The notes under the pieces: generated by a model
What the model saw: the letters and a program-made list of their open reading frames with translations, nothing else
What the model was told of the DNA's origin: nothing
Database searches by the model: none
Part shown: piece by piece, positions 23,400 through 38,500 of the stretch
How positions within the stretch are numbered: position 1 is the stretch's first letter
How the letters are laid out: the number at the start of each line of letters is the position of its first letter
Made by a program: the position numbers and the translations under genes
Origin: Glomus cerebriforme
Lineage: Eukaryota > Glomeromycota > Glomeromycetes > Glomerales > Glomeraceae
Assembly (NCBI GenBank): GCA_003550305.1
Contig: QKYT01000130.1
Span: forward strand, 85,960 to 149,959
Length of the DNA: 64,000 bases
Direction: 5' to 3'

Positions 23400-25861
23400 A
23401 TGTGCGGAATTTTAGCATTATTGTTAGCCGATTCAAGCGCTTCGGCTAGTTTAGAAGTATTTGAAGGACTCCAACTTCTACAACATAGAGGACAGGTAAT
23501 GAACATATTCAATTAATTGTTCATTCCTTCAATATTTAATAAGGGGTTTTTTTTTATTATTAAAAGGACGCTGCTGGTATTGTCACGTGTGGACATAAAG
23601 GAAGATTTTATCAGCGTAAGGGAAATGGCATGGTAAGAGAGGTTTTTGATCAAGAACATCTACAAAATTTAGTTGGAAGTCTCGGAATTGGGCATGGTAT
23701 GCGTATTAACTTTAATTAAGTGTGGTAAAGTGTGAGCGTAATGAGCGTGGCTAGAGTGGTGTGTAATATTGATAATTCAAAATTGGTACACGTTATACAA
23801 AGAAAATTTAAATTCATAACAAATTATTTATTTTTTTTAGTACGATATCCTACAGCTGGAACTTCTTCACATTCTGAAGCACAACCATTCTATGTTAATA
23901 GTCCATACGGAATAGTATTTGGTCATGTACGTTATATTTCACAAACTTTTATATCGCATTTTCACATATACCAACTACTATGTTATTCTCATTAGAATGG
24001 AAATTTAATCAATACGCACGAGTTAAAAAATTTTCTGGATGTTCACACCCATCGTCATATAAATACTGATTCTGATTCAGAATTATTATTAAATATATTT
24101 GCTTATAATTTACAAGCAACAAATAAAGTTAGGTATGTTAAAATTATAAACACAATAGTTAACAACATCTAATTTTAATCTAAGCGGTTATTAAAATTTT
24201 ATATTATTAAGGATTAATGAAGAAGATATTTTTACAGCTATAAAAGGAATATATGAAAGATGTATAGGTGGATATGCATGTGTAGCTATAATTGCAGGTT
24301 TGTTAGCACTTTATAATTTTGCACCATGTTTGCTAATTTATAATTAGATTGGTGTGCAACCATTTTAAATTTAAGTTTTGTTAACTCATAATTTAATAAT
24401 TGAATATTTTTTTTTTTTTAAAAAAAAAATAGGATTTGGAATTATTGGATTTAGAGATTCAAATGGAATTAGACCGATATGTTATGGAAAAAGAGAAAAT
24501 ATAAATGGAACTGATTATATGTTTGCATCAGAGAGTGTAACATTAGATGCATTAGGTTTTACCGAAGTTATAAATATAAATCCAGGTACCTTAACATTTT
24601 ATGATAAATTATTATTTTTTTTTTTTATCATCAATAACAATTTAATACGAAATTCCTTCTATAAATAAATTAGGCGAAGCAATAATAATAACGAAAACAG
24701 AAATAACAAAAAATCAAATCGTTGAACCAAAAAATTTTACACCATGTATATTCGAATATGTTTATTTTGCAAGGCCTGATTCAGTCATTGATGGTATATC
24801 AGTTTATAGATCAAGATTAGAAATGGGTGAATATTTGGCCGATCAGGTTATGAAAAAATGCGGCAATAATATGGATATTGATGTTGTAATACCAGTAAGT
24901 GTCTAGCAAAAGGGAAAGCAACATTAAAAGGGTTTTATTTTGAAGAGAAAAAGCGTTTGAAATAAATTTATATTTAGGTTCCTGATACCAGTCGTGTAGC
25001 AGCATTACAAGCAGCTTCTAAATTGAAACTTCCTTATAGAGAAGGTTTTGTTAAGAATCATTATATTGGTCGTACATTTATAATGCCAGGACAACAAATG
25101 AGAAAAAAAAATGTTCGACGTAAATTAAATGCTATGGCGTTAGAATTTGCCGGAAAGAACGTTTTAATAGTTGATGGTAATCATATTTATTTTAAATTTT
25201 GTTGGATGTTTCATTTGAAATAATTAATCTTCATTGTTATATTTAGATTCAATTGTTAGAGGAACTACATCGAAAGAAATTGTTCAGATGGCACGTGACG
25301 CTGGTGCCATAAAGATTTATTTCGCGTCATGTGCTCCTCCTATTAAGTATGACATTACGATACACTTTCTCGTACATAATAAATTTACATTATATTAATT
25401 GAACTTTTTATATAGATATCCTAATGTTTATGGCATTGATATGCCATCACGTCAAGAACTTGTAGCATATGATCGTGATGATGAATTAATTGCCAAAGAA
25501 ATTGGTGCAGATGTTGTAATATATCAGGTAAATTAATTATGAATTTGTGTGTTCCTTTTTACAATTCTATTTGACTTTTCTCTTCTAATTTCTCATATAA
25601 ATAAAGGAATTAGATGATTTATTAGCATCATGTAAAAAATTAAATCCGAATATTAAAACATTTGATTGTTCAGTATTTAACGGAGAATATATTACAGGAA
25701 GTGTTACAACAGAATATTTAGAACATTTAGAAAATGTTAGAAATGATTTAGTAAAAAGTTCTAAAGATACTTTAAATTCTCCCGATACTATTGGTTTACA
25801 TAATAATTTTAGTTATAATGGTAAACCACAAGTGAAGTGTGGTTCTTTTTGGGTGTATTAA
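23400..25861 (+). CDS. ADE4: Amidophosphoribosyltransferase (first step of de novo purine synthesis)
   Basis: Eleven exons (23400-23495, 23567-23696, 23841-23926, 23996-24132, 24212-24297, 24433-24585, 24674-24894, 24978-25176, 25247-25346, 25416-25527, 25607-25861) give 524 residues, the usual length. MCGILALL places the nucleophilic Cys at position 2, to be exposed after Met removal, as in class II glutamine amidotransferases. [11 protein letters not shown], the NG of the GHNGNL segment and SDSE of the glutaminase domain follow. The phosphoribosyltransferase half has [25 protein letters not shown] and the PRPP loop [13 protein letters not shown]. It converts PRPP and glutamine to 5-phosphoribosylamine in the cytosol. 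In the bacterial family the propeptide and Fe-S site vary; here there is no propeptide. Confidence 0.97.
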
Positions 25862-27199
25862 ATGAACTAGAATTGTATATATCGTTAAGAAATTGAATTG
25901 TATTATTAGGATGATTATGATGAAATTTGTGTTAGATGGATTTTTTTGTATCTATATAATTATTATTTATACTTTAAAACATTACAATAACTTATGAGAA
26001 GGAATAATATTTGAAATCAATTTTTTGGATATGTCAAAGAAAACAACCATGTCTCTTTTATAAATATATTTAATAATTGATGTAGATTTGTGAATGAATA
26101 TTCAACTTCTCTATGGTAACAAATAGTATCCATATATCGTTACTTGGGAAAAGTCTGTTTAAATGTTATCAAATTATTATGGATCATTTTTGTTATTTAG
26201 GTACTTGTATAAATTACTTGGTGTGTAATAAAATAATAAAAAACTTTTATTAATTTTATTATGAAAGTTACGATAGTTTGTGCAATTACAAATGGGAAAA
26301 ATCAATACTCAATTAGTATCTACGTGTTCGTACTATTTTTTTTTACATATAAAATCGATAAATTCAATAATTGAGCAAATAAGTAAAGTTTGTACAGTAC
26401 ATTAACTTAATCAGAACAAATATTGTTAATTGATTAAATTAAATAAAGCATATTTTATATTTTATGTTTGTATCCGTTAAACATCATAACAATGAGTTTA
26501 TTCAAAACAGAAATTTTAAAGTTGGATCGAATATGATATATAGTTAGTAAAAAATATCTAAAATCTAAACGCACCTTTTCTTTTTTAAAGTTATTACGAT
26601 TGCTATTGGATTGATAATATGAATGGTAAAATTATCAAGTTTGCCAAATATGGGGATCGTCTAAAGCGGGGGCAAATCACGTGATTTACAAAAATACAAA
26701 TTTATAAATTATTTTGAAACTAATCATAATTAAACTTAAATATTTTGGAGTAAGTGTATTTTAGCCTGCTCTGTAAGTTTACTTAAGGAAATAAAGTAGG
26801 TTAAAAATACTGGTTTTGACTTTACATATGGANGAANGAACTTTGCCAATCATATCCAAAAATGGATAAATTAATTTTGACGAAAATGAAAAAAAGTCAA
26901 ATAAATCAAAAGTGGTATTCATAACCTCATTTTGCGCTCTAAGTAAACTTGCAGACAGGCTAAAATACACCTACATTATGTATTTTGGGAAGTTATATAA
27001 GTAGGGGAAACTTTTATTTGGACAAGCAAATTTTTTTCCGAAGTCACGTGATTTGCCCCGCTTTAGATGTCGTCCAAATTTTATATATGGAAATCTCGGA
27101 GAAATATCTATAATCATCCAGTTTAAGTTGTTCTACAACTGATCTACATGAGCTAATAATTGCTGTAGTGATTTCTTTCTAAAAACTATTTATTTTATA
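25862..27199. other. Intergenic spacer carrying a foldback element
   Basis: The spacer between ADE4 and PHAF1 holds the palindromic element at 26661-27066, described separately. The flanks are A/T-rich and show no gene. Confidence 0.5.
26661..27066. mobile_element. Full-length palindromic foldback element (MITE-like)
   Basis: The two ends are inverted copies: CTAAAGCGGGGGCAAATCAC at 26661 onwards and its complement ending at 27066, differing by one G. Inner blocks also pair: GTGTATTTTAGCCTG near 26755 with CAGGCTAAAATACAC near 26957, and TAAGTTTACTTA near 26774 with TAAGTAAACTT near 26940. The centre, near 26850-26866, reads TATCCAAAAATGGATA. The whole 406 bases can therefore fold into one hairpin. 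Two ambiguous bases (26833, 26837) lie close to the centre, where hairpins commonly disturb sequencing. No convincing target-site duplication is visible, and there is no coding capacity. Confidence 0.8.
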
Positions 27200-29532
<2,333 letters not shown>

Positions 29533-30007
29533 TTTTAATATATTTTGAACTATAGATATTCTTTAAATTTTAATATTTTAGGTTAGACTAATATGTAATT
29601 TATTAATAATAGAATATCAGTCACATGCAGATCACTGTCATATTAAAATACTTGTAACATTAAAAACAATATTAATTTTAACCAGAATCACGAAAATCCT
29701 GCAATGATCATCAAAATATCGGGATCAACAGCTGCCATAAAAAAAAATAAGCCGAAGGAAATAAATTAGTGGACGATCATTTCATACTGATCATTTACAT
29801 ATTGAAATAAATTAAATGTCAAAATTGACTATATACTAAATTGGATTCAAAAATATGTATATAAGATTGGCTTTGGACGTGGTTATTATTTAATTTAGAT
29901 TTCAATAAAGGAAACATTCCATTTTAAAAAATCGTTGTTTTTTTTACACCAAATTCAAAAAAATCCAATAAAAACTGAATTTTTTTAATTAGTTTCTTTT
30001 AAATAAA
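29533..30007. other. Intergenic spacer
   Basis: This 475-base A/T-rich spacer between PHAF1 and the ABC transporter lies on the same strand as both. It holds the transporter promoter. No feature was recognised. Confidence 0.4.
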
Positions 30008-33000
30008 ATGTCCTATAAAGAAGAAATTGAAATTGATATTGATATTAATAATAGTAATGCAGTAGTAGATCCATTTCTTCACGATATTGTATTAAATGGG
30101 TTTGAAACAAAAGGGTTAATACTTAATGTTGGAGAAAGAGCATTAAGTAATACAATTAGTGCAGATGATGATGATATTGTAGTCAATACAAGTGAAATAT
30201 CTAGAAATAATAGAAATAATAATATTCTAATTAAAAACAAAAGAAAATCTTATCAGATACGTGCTTTGGTATGTATAAAATAGTGACTTATTTCTTTTCT
30301 TTAAAGAAATTATTATTAATCGATTTGTTTATAGGCTAGAAAAACTATTTCATATCAAAAGAGACAAATGTTTGTGAATATTTGTTGTATTTCACTTTGT
30401 CCCATACTCATGGTAGCTATTGTTGGTATTATAATAATAATAATTCAACAACAAATAAAATCCAGTCCACCGGATGGTAATTGACCTAATTCGATGCATA
30501 ATTACTTTAATAAATGTACTACTAACCGAATATTATTTCTCCTTCTTCATTTAGGGATCCTCTTTTGCTCTCGATTGAATGCAACAGATCAACCTCTTAT
30601 AACAAATAATAGTGGAAAAACCGATAAAATTAAAAATGTAAATTTTGATAAAATTGCACAAGCATGTGTATTTACATTCGGTCATGATTATAAATTTCGA
30701 GATAATCCATACGAAATAAAGCCAAATGTTAATAATTCCATAAGAAAAGATACTACTTATTTACCAGATCCATCTAATGGATGGTTTGGAACACCTCCAT
30801 CATCTTTGGCTCATTATCAAACATTTCCTTGGGCTTTTGTTAGAGATGCCGATGGAATTGACTCTGGTGCTAAACCTAAATTTAATCCCGTATCAAATGT
30901 TAGCGAATTTTATCCTGATAATGTCATCCTATCATATTCTAAAGGTATATATAGATAGTGTTTAAACTTGAAATTGATTATACCATTTTTTTTTAATTCT
31001 ACCCTTTTTTATATTACAGGGCTGCTTGGTATGATTGATACAGATTATTATCAAAATATTACTGCTGGTATTGTTACATATCAACCCGTACCATTTTTCA
31101 GTAAAAGACAAGGATCGATTAAAGATTTTGATGATTTAATATCAAATATTATAAGAGATATTCTAAGTGATTTAGCTTTAATTAATAAGTCTTTAAATAA
31201 TAATAATAATGTTACAATAGAGCAATCATCAAGTTTTCAAGTTCAAAGATCAAATATTATAAGTAAAATGCCATATGGTAATATTCTTTTTGATAAAATT
31301 GATCCTATATTAAAACAATGGGATTATACTTTACAAATTGGTGAAGATGATAGAATCAAAGAGAATTTTAATTTTCCTAGTCAAGGTTTACGTAGAATTG
31401 CTCAACAATCTCAATTATCTAATGCATTTATTAAAACTGTTAATGGATCTGATATAAAAATTACTCCAACTTATAGAATTATGCCAACTTTATCTAATAA
31501 TACCATTTCCATACCTCTTGATAAAATTGGGAATGTTTTTTATCCATTTGGTATTTCATTCTTATTGCCTATATTCGTTATTACCCTGATGAAAGAGAAA
31601 GAAGAACGTATTTTAATTATGATGAGAATGAATGGATTGAAAATTTCCACTTATTATTTAGTACATTATATTCATTTTTATATATTATATACTATAGCTT
31701 CCCTATTTTTTATTATAACTGGATTATTATTTCATATGGAAATTTTCACTAAAACTGAACCATTAGTATATATTATTCTTTTCTTCATTTGGGGTCACGT
31801 ACAAATCGCATTAGCATTCTTATTTAATTGCTTCTTTAATAAGAGTAGAACCGCTTTAATAGTTACGTTTTTTATAATAATATGTAGTGTTCTTGTAAGT
31901 TTATTTGTTGATTCTGTAACTTCTTTCTATTGGCCTCCATTAGCTTTCTATAATGCATTATCATTAGTCAATACTGCTAGCATACAACCTACCAGTCATC
32001 CCTACAAATTGAGTGATTTAGTATTAGGTAACAAAGTATTAACTGCCATTATTTATATGATAGTAGAATATTTTATTATTTTATTATTAATAGCTTACTT
32101 AACTAAAGTATTACCTTCAGAATATGGTGTACATAAACCATGGCATTACATATTTACTGATTGGTACACTAAAAAGAAAACTAAAAAAATGATGTTAGAA
32201 CAACAAAAAGACACTACGTTATTTAAAGTTGAAGAAGGGTTAATTGATAAAGAAATTATTAATTTTGAAGATGGTGATGTTAGAGAAGAAAGAAAACGTG
32301 TACTTGAAAATAGATATGATAAAGATTCTCCTCTTGTTATGAAGCACATGAGAAAAATTTATCCAACTGGCAAATTGGCAGTTAAAAATGTTACTTTAAG
32401 TATTGATAAAAATCTAATCTTTGGTTTACTTGGTCCTAATGGTGCTGGTAAGTTTTAAGAAAATTAAACAATATTCTAAAATCAGATAACATGGCATAAA
32501 TGATTGATTAATTTGCTATCATTCTTATACAGGTAAATCAACCTTGATTTCAATTCTTACCGGTCTATACAATCCAAGTTCAGGAAATGCAATAATAAAT
32601 AATTATAATATTGACACGCAAATGGATAAAGTATATAGAAGTATTGGAGTATGTCCGCAACAAGATATTTTATGGAGTGATTTAACAGTTCTCGAACATT
32701 GTCTTTTTTACGCTCGTATTAAAGGGATACCAGCAAAAAAAGAATTTGAAGTGGCTATAAAAGCATTAAAACAAGTTAGATTAGAATCATTCAAAGGCAG
32801 ACTTACTAAAGGGCTTAGTGGTGGTGAAAAACGTCGACTTTCTATTGCTATTTCGTTAATAGGTGATCCTGCTGTAGTATTTTTGGATGAACCTACTACT
32901 GGTTTGGATCCTGAAGTAAGAAGATTAATTTGGAATATTGTTAGTGAAGCAAAGAAAGATAGAACTATTGTACTTACGACACATAGCATGGAGGAAGCTG

Positions 33001-33526
33001 AAGTTTTATGTAATAAAATTGGTATTATGGCACAAGGAACTCTTAGATGCATTGGATCTCTGTTGAGATTAAAAGAAGTTTATGGTAAAGGATTTAAATT
33101 AAATTTTATTTGTAAACCGAACAATGTTGAAAAAGCTACTAAGTATGTTCCATTTATTATTTATTACAAAACTGTAATTTTTATTGACGAAATATTAACA
33201 AATTTATAACTCTTGATAATTAGGTATATTGAATCATTATTACCATTAAACGCTAAAAAATTAGATTCTTTTACTACTAGTGTCAGTTATGAATTTGAAT
33301 CTCAACCTGGTCTTATTGCTAGATTGTTTAAAGAAATTGAACAACATAAAAAAGTTAATGGTATTGATGATTGGAGTTTAAATCAAACTAGGTGATTTAT
33401 ATTTTATAAATGATTCTTTTGAAATTAAGTGCGTGATATTAAAATACTTTTTTTTTTTTTTTTAGTTTGGAAGAAGTTTTCTTGAGAATCATCGGTGAAG
33501 CTGATGCTGAACCCGAAACTGAATAA
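30008..33526 (+). CDS. ABCA-type half-size ABC transporter
   Basis: Seven exons (30008-30268, 30335-30476, 30555-30944, 31020-32447, 32533-33142, 33224-33391, 33466-33526) give 1019 residues. Layout: an acidic cytosolic leader of about 95 residues, one membrane helix (about 102-125), a large lumenal/extracellular loop with several potential N-glycosylation sites, then about six helices ending near residue 620. One nucleotide-binding domain follows with Walker A GPNGAGKST (split by intron 4), Q-loop VCPQQD, signature LSGGEKRR, Walker B VVFLDEPTTGLDP and H-loop LTTHSMEEAE. TSLEEVFLRI-like text at the end (NQTSLEEVFLRI) is typical of subfamily A. ABCA proteins usually move lipids. Having one half only, it should dimerise, as plant and protist ABCA half transporters are thought to. 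The substrate is unknown. Confidence 0.93.
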
Positions 33527-34199
33527 ATAAATAAATAATATTTATATTTATAATTTTAGAATTTAGAATTTTTTCAAAAATCCAATAGAATGCTGTTTAT
33601 AATTTAATATTTTAAGCATAATAATTTCGTTAGCCAGTTACGTGATGAGGTGATTTGTCATTGTACTTTGCCAAACTGTATCCTAAGACAGCACTTTTGA
33701 CACGATTATGACTCAGTAAGAATACGTTTGGCAATAGCGAGAATGATACGCAAAATATTAATGAAATAAAATTCAGAAATATCTTTCTCGCCTTGCTCTG
33801 TTATGGAGTAAATTATTTTTTTTTTTTTTTATTGAAACGAAAAATTTTAAAATTATGACTGCCGGAAAGCAGAAAACCGAAATGCTTTATACTGTTTGGA
33901 TATGCGAAAAAGGTTTTAAATTTAAAATGTAATTTTCACAGTAGGTCAGTAATTTTTCTGTCATATTTTTAATTCTAAACGAGATCGAATATTACCACAT
34001 ACTTTTTATATCCCATTTTAAACCAATCTTACTATTAGATGTTCGATAAAAGTTGTTAAATTAAATCTTCTTAAGATCCTTAGTTTGCATCTGCGGTTGC
34101 GATGACGTAAATGTAATATAAAAATGTCACGTGGATGGATAAAAATTTTGGGAAGGGTAATATTTGGATGATCACCAGATTAAACGATATCAGTAAAGA
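33527..34199. other. Intergenic spacer
   Basis: This 673-base spacer lies between two plus-strand genes. It contains A and T runs and is otherwise featureless to the eye. It presumably includes the CCDC12 promoter. Confidence 0.4.
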
Positions 34200-35035
34200 A
34201 TGGAAGAAGCATCAAAACAACGTAAAGAACGTCTTGAAGCTCTAAGAAAACGTAAATTAGGCACTGAAATAAATAATGATGCAGGAGAAGACGATAATAA
34301 TATCAAAAAGTAAATTATATATATTTCTTAGTCAAACAAGTAATTACTTTGGGCTAATTTATTTGTATTGAAATTCTTAATCGAATCATTTGTTATCTCG
34401 TCTAAAAACAATTCTTTTTTTTTCCATGACAGACCAACATTAAAATTTCGTAATTATACACCAATAAATGAAGATATAAAATCAATTTCAAAAATTAATA
34501 TAGCTACACCAAAAGATATAACAGATACTTTAGAAAATACTGTTGAAAAAATAACTAAACAAGTTAAAGAAGAGGAAGAAAAGAAACGTGAAGAAGAAGT
34601 GGTAAGTAAATTCTAATGTGAATGGAGAAATTAATTGAGTTATTTAAAGGGAAGGTTATAGGGAAATAAAAAAGAAAGTAAAAAAAAAAAGATGTAAAAT
34701 ATCCATTGATAAGTTGCATTTTTTAGGATTTATTTAATTTAGCACCAAAAAAACCAAATTGGGATCTTAAAAGAGATGTAGAAAAGAAATTAGCTAAATT
34801 GGAAAAAAAAACACAATCTAGTATTGCTGAACTAATAAGTAAGTATTGAAACTCTAAAGCATTTTTATACGTATTGTCTTATTTAAGAAATTTGATTTAA
34901 TTTTTTTTAAAAAAAAATGATTTTTTACTAGGGATGAGATTACAAAGAGAATCGAATGAGGATGCAAGTGTCGATTTGGTTGATGCTGTTAATGCACAAC
35001 AAAAAGCTGATACTGATGGTGAAGAGTCTGATTAA
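34200..35035 (+). CDS. CCDC12: Spliceosomal protein CCDC12 / cwf18
   Basis: Four exons (34200-34309, 34433-34601, 34727-34838, 34932-35035) give 164 residues, the usual length. The N-terminus RKERLEALRKRK matches human RRKERLKALREK. LKFRNYTP corresponds to LRLRNYVP. The diagnostic DLFNLAPKKPNWDLKRDVEK and IAELIRMRLQ match DLANLAPRKPDWDLKRDVAK and IAELIRERL. The C-terminus has VDAVNAQQKADTD, like the human SAVDAATEQK. It is a small, mostly helical component of the active spliceosome, part of the NineTeen-complex-associated proteins in fission yeast. It is not physically near the other splicing gene in this window (YJU2), so no linkage is implied. Confidence 0.95.
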
Positions 35036-35553
35036 TTAATAACGAGAAATAATAGAATTCAGTAATGTTAAAAAGAATAAATAAATAAATGAATGTATAT
35101 ATAATTATTTTAATAAGAATATTTTATATAATTTAATAAAAAAAAAGTAATATGATCCCTTAGATTAATTTTGAAAATTTACGGTCTTTTTACTTTTTTG
35201 ATATTTAGATGATCATTTTTTGTTGATCTGTCCAAGAAAAAAAAATTGAAAAGATCGAATTTGTGATATCGATCTGAAGTTATGAAATACAGATTGTTCA
35301 TTTTCATCACATATATTAGCTATACGTTTTTTATGATGTTTTTCTGTAATTACGAATGAATTAACATTTTAGTCAAAATTATTTTTAGTTAAATTTATTT
35401 AATTGATCTAAAGATTTACAAAATAAAAAAAAATAAATACAAAACGAAAAAATTTAAATGTTCAAAAAATTAATTCCAAAAAATGATTTAACGTTAAAAA
35501 AGAATTTCTACATTGAAATAAACTTGAAAATAATAATTATATATATATGTATT
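35036..35553. other. Convergent 3' spacer, CCDC12 / VPS10
   Basis: This 518-base A/T-rich region lies between converging genes and presumably holds the two 3' untranslated ends. No gene was seen. Confidence 0.4.
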
Positions 35554-38500
35554 TTATAATGTCTCGTTATCTTGTTCATAATCATCCATTAAAACTTCAT
35601 GTCCATCATCTGTGGCAACAGGTGAGTAATGATATCTGCGACGACCAGGCAATGGAATCTTTGACCATAATCTTGAAACAAATCTTGGCATTCTGATTTG
35701 ATACAACAAGTCAACGATTGCATTAGGTTCAATAGAACTTCCAAGTCGAATATGTCTAATTTGATGATAAATAAAGAGTGGTCAGTAAAATAATATATAT
35801 CATAAAGCAAGATCGATACAAGGTAACAAACTAACCCTCCAGAATATCTTCTTTTAATGAAACAAATTGTCAAAATTCCAACTATGACGAAAGGTAACAA
35901 CACAATAATTATCCAAAATAAAACTGAATGACCCGGGCACTTATGCCTTTCACCAGTATATATAAGAGGTCCATCCTTACAAGTGGATGCTTTAAGTTTA
36001 CGATAACTAGTTAAAGAAAAAAAATACATACATTAAATTATTTAAGATTATCATAATAAATTAAGTGAATAAATGCCTTGTTCCTATCCCAATATATGAT
36101 AAAAATTTATTACTTACCCAGATAGTTCATACCAATATGGATCACCGTTAGCGCATTGTTCAGCGATAGAACGATGTAATGGTTCAGCACCAGGAAATAA
36201 AATACATTGATCTGTCGCATTACGCATATAATTGTAATCGCTGATATGAAAAGATTTAATTAGTACCAAGAAATTAATATTCAGATGTTTATTAAATTTG
36301 CTTACCATTCAAAATCGTGTTTTGTACACTCACAATCTACACCTCTTTCTTTCTTATCTCTAAGATCATCTTCAATGAAACATTCAGATTCACGTTTCTT
36401 TCTGAGATATGTAATCTGCGTATATGAGAAAGAAATAATTATAGATATTGAAATTCGCCAAATAAAATGACAATTCAAATTTTACCTCGTGACCGAATAA
36501 GCACTTCCCTTCACCAAATGTTGGTGACCATTTTTCAAAATCTTCCTCCAATTTACCTAACAATTGTAAGAAATAAAGTTATAAATATTTAACAATAGAT
36601 AGTCGTAATGTTAGGTCTACTACTTACATTTTCCTGTAAATATGTTTGAAAAATCGAGATACACGACAACTTCCTCATTAAAACGGGATGGATTAAAACC
36701 ACGTAATATGAATTTACTACTTAGGCCACCTGGCATGGTATCAATGTCGATAACTCTGATAGATTGTTCGCCGACTTTAGTAAACTTGTATTCTTGCCAA
36801 GAGGTTCCCTCATTAAGTGAGTATCTTGTGACAAAAATAGAGAACTCTTCAATTTAAAAACATTAAATAAATAAATAAAAGGAAGGAATACTACAACTCA
36901 CAATACATGATCTGTCGGTTGTTCATCGTCAACTAATACTATAATGCTGCCTTGATTTCCAAATTCATACATATAAGCACCTTTCTTAACTTCAGTCCAT
37001 GTAACACCAGCGTCTCTTGTTAAGAAAGTATCTCCTTCTAAGTATGGAGTTAGATAATCACCAACATTTCCTACACCCATCATCAAACCAATAGCGGAAG
37101 AGGAACTAAAAGAATCACGTGGATTTCTTCGTTCAGTATAACCATGAAGGTGTAAAGAACAATCCTACAAAAGATAATAAAATTTACGACATATACAAAA
37201 AAAAATGAAAGTAAATAAAGTAAATAATAAAGTTAATTAATTACGTCGCATTTATATTTGCGTCCGTCGGAATCATGTTCTGGTCGGTTTAAAAATTTCC
37301 ATGTAGCTCCTAAAAAAAAATTAAAATTTTGCAATTAATTGAAAGGTTAATTAAAAATAAAAAAAAATTTCCACTTACCATCATTAAAAGTAATCATAGT
37401 TTTCAATTTTTTATTATTTCCCATATTAACTTCATTAACATTACTAACAATATTTGCTAAAGCAATTCCTCGAATGCCTTGCATTTTTTCAAAATCAACA
37501 AACCCTTTAAAATCCCGATTAACATTTCCTAATGAAAATGAATAATAAGTTCCATTTCCATTGGATTTCAAGATATTGCCATATTTGTCATTTTGGTTGT
37601 CATTTCCATTTGTTGTTGTTGTAACATGAAGAGTAATAGAATGAGTGGCTGATTCCAAAACAGTGTAAGCCTATTAAAAAAAAATAGAGATTTTAAAAAA
37701 ACTGGAACAAATCACAAAAGAGAAATTAAAAACAAAAACTCCCATACATTTTGTTGTGTCAGTTGCATATTCGGTGGAAATTGAGCTTCCGCAAACGTTT
37801 CAGCATCAAGTGAAACCCAAAGACGAAGGCTTTGTCCATTTGGCAATAGCTTTATTAAAGATAACATAACCGTAGACAAAATCGATTAATATGATTAAAA
37901 AAACAAAATAAGTAAAATTCTAAATAAGTTACAACAAACCAACCTCGGCAACAACCATAAATTCTTCAAAAATAGCGGTTCCGACAATGTTATCAAAATA
38001 GGTTTTTTCACGTTTAAAAAAGTCCTTAGAAGACACAAGTTGAAGTGGGTTGTTTAAAAATATTCTTTGTGATCCTTTCTTGTCACGGTACGACTCGCAA
38101 ATGATAAGATCTGAAGGTTTGTGGAATTTCTTATTACTGCGAGCCCATTGACATATTCTGACATACGTATTAATTTCATTCCATTTAGCACCATTATTCG
38201 AAGTATAATATGCCTATAAAAAATTTTAATTAAAACCCAGATTACAATGATTAATTTATAAATCAAAATTTTATACAAGTACCTTAGTATGACATTTTTG
38301 AGACCATTCATCATTGCATTCTTCGCTGCCTGTGTAAATTAAATAGTCGGGCTTATCAGAGTGAAAACTAAGAATTGGAATTCGAAGTAGATTAGGCTCT
38401 ATTGGAACTATAAATGGGTTGAAAGTAGTTCCAGAATCAGACGTATAATAATGTGTCTTTCCAAGTGTAATAAGATAAGCCTAAAAAATTTTATAATATT

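Noticed and set aside
34200..35035. Idea that the two spliceosome genes (YJU2 and CCDC12) form a cluster
   Set aside because: They are about 27 kb apart with unrelated genes between them.
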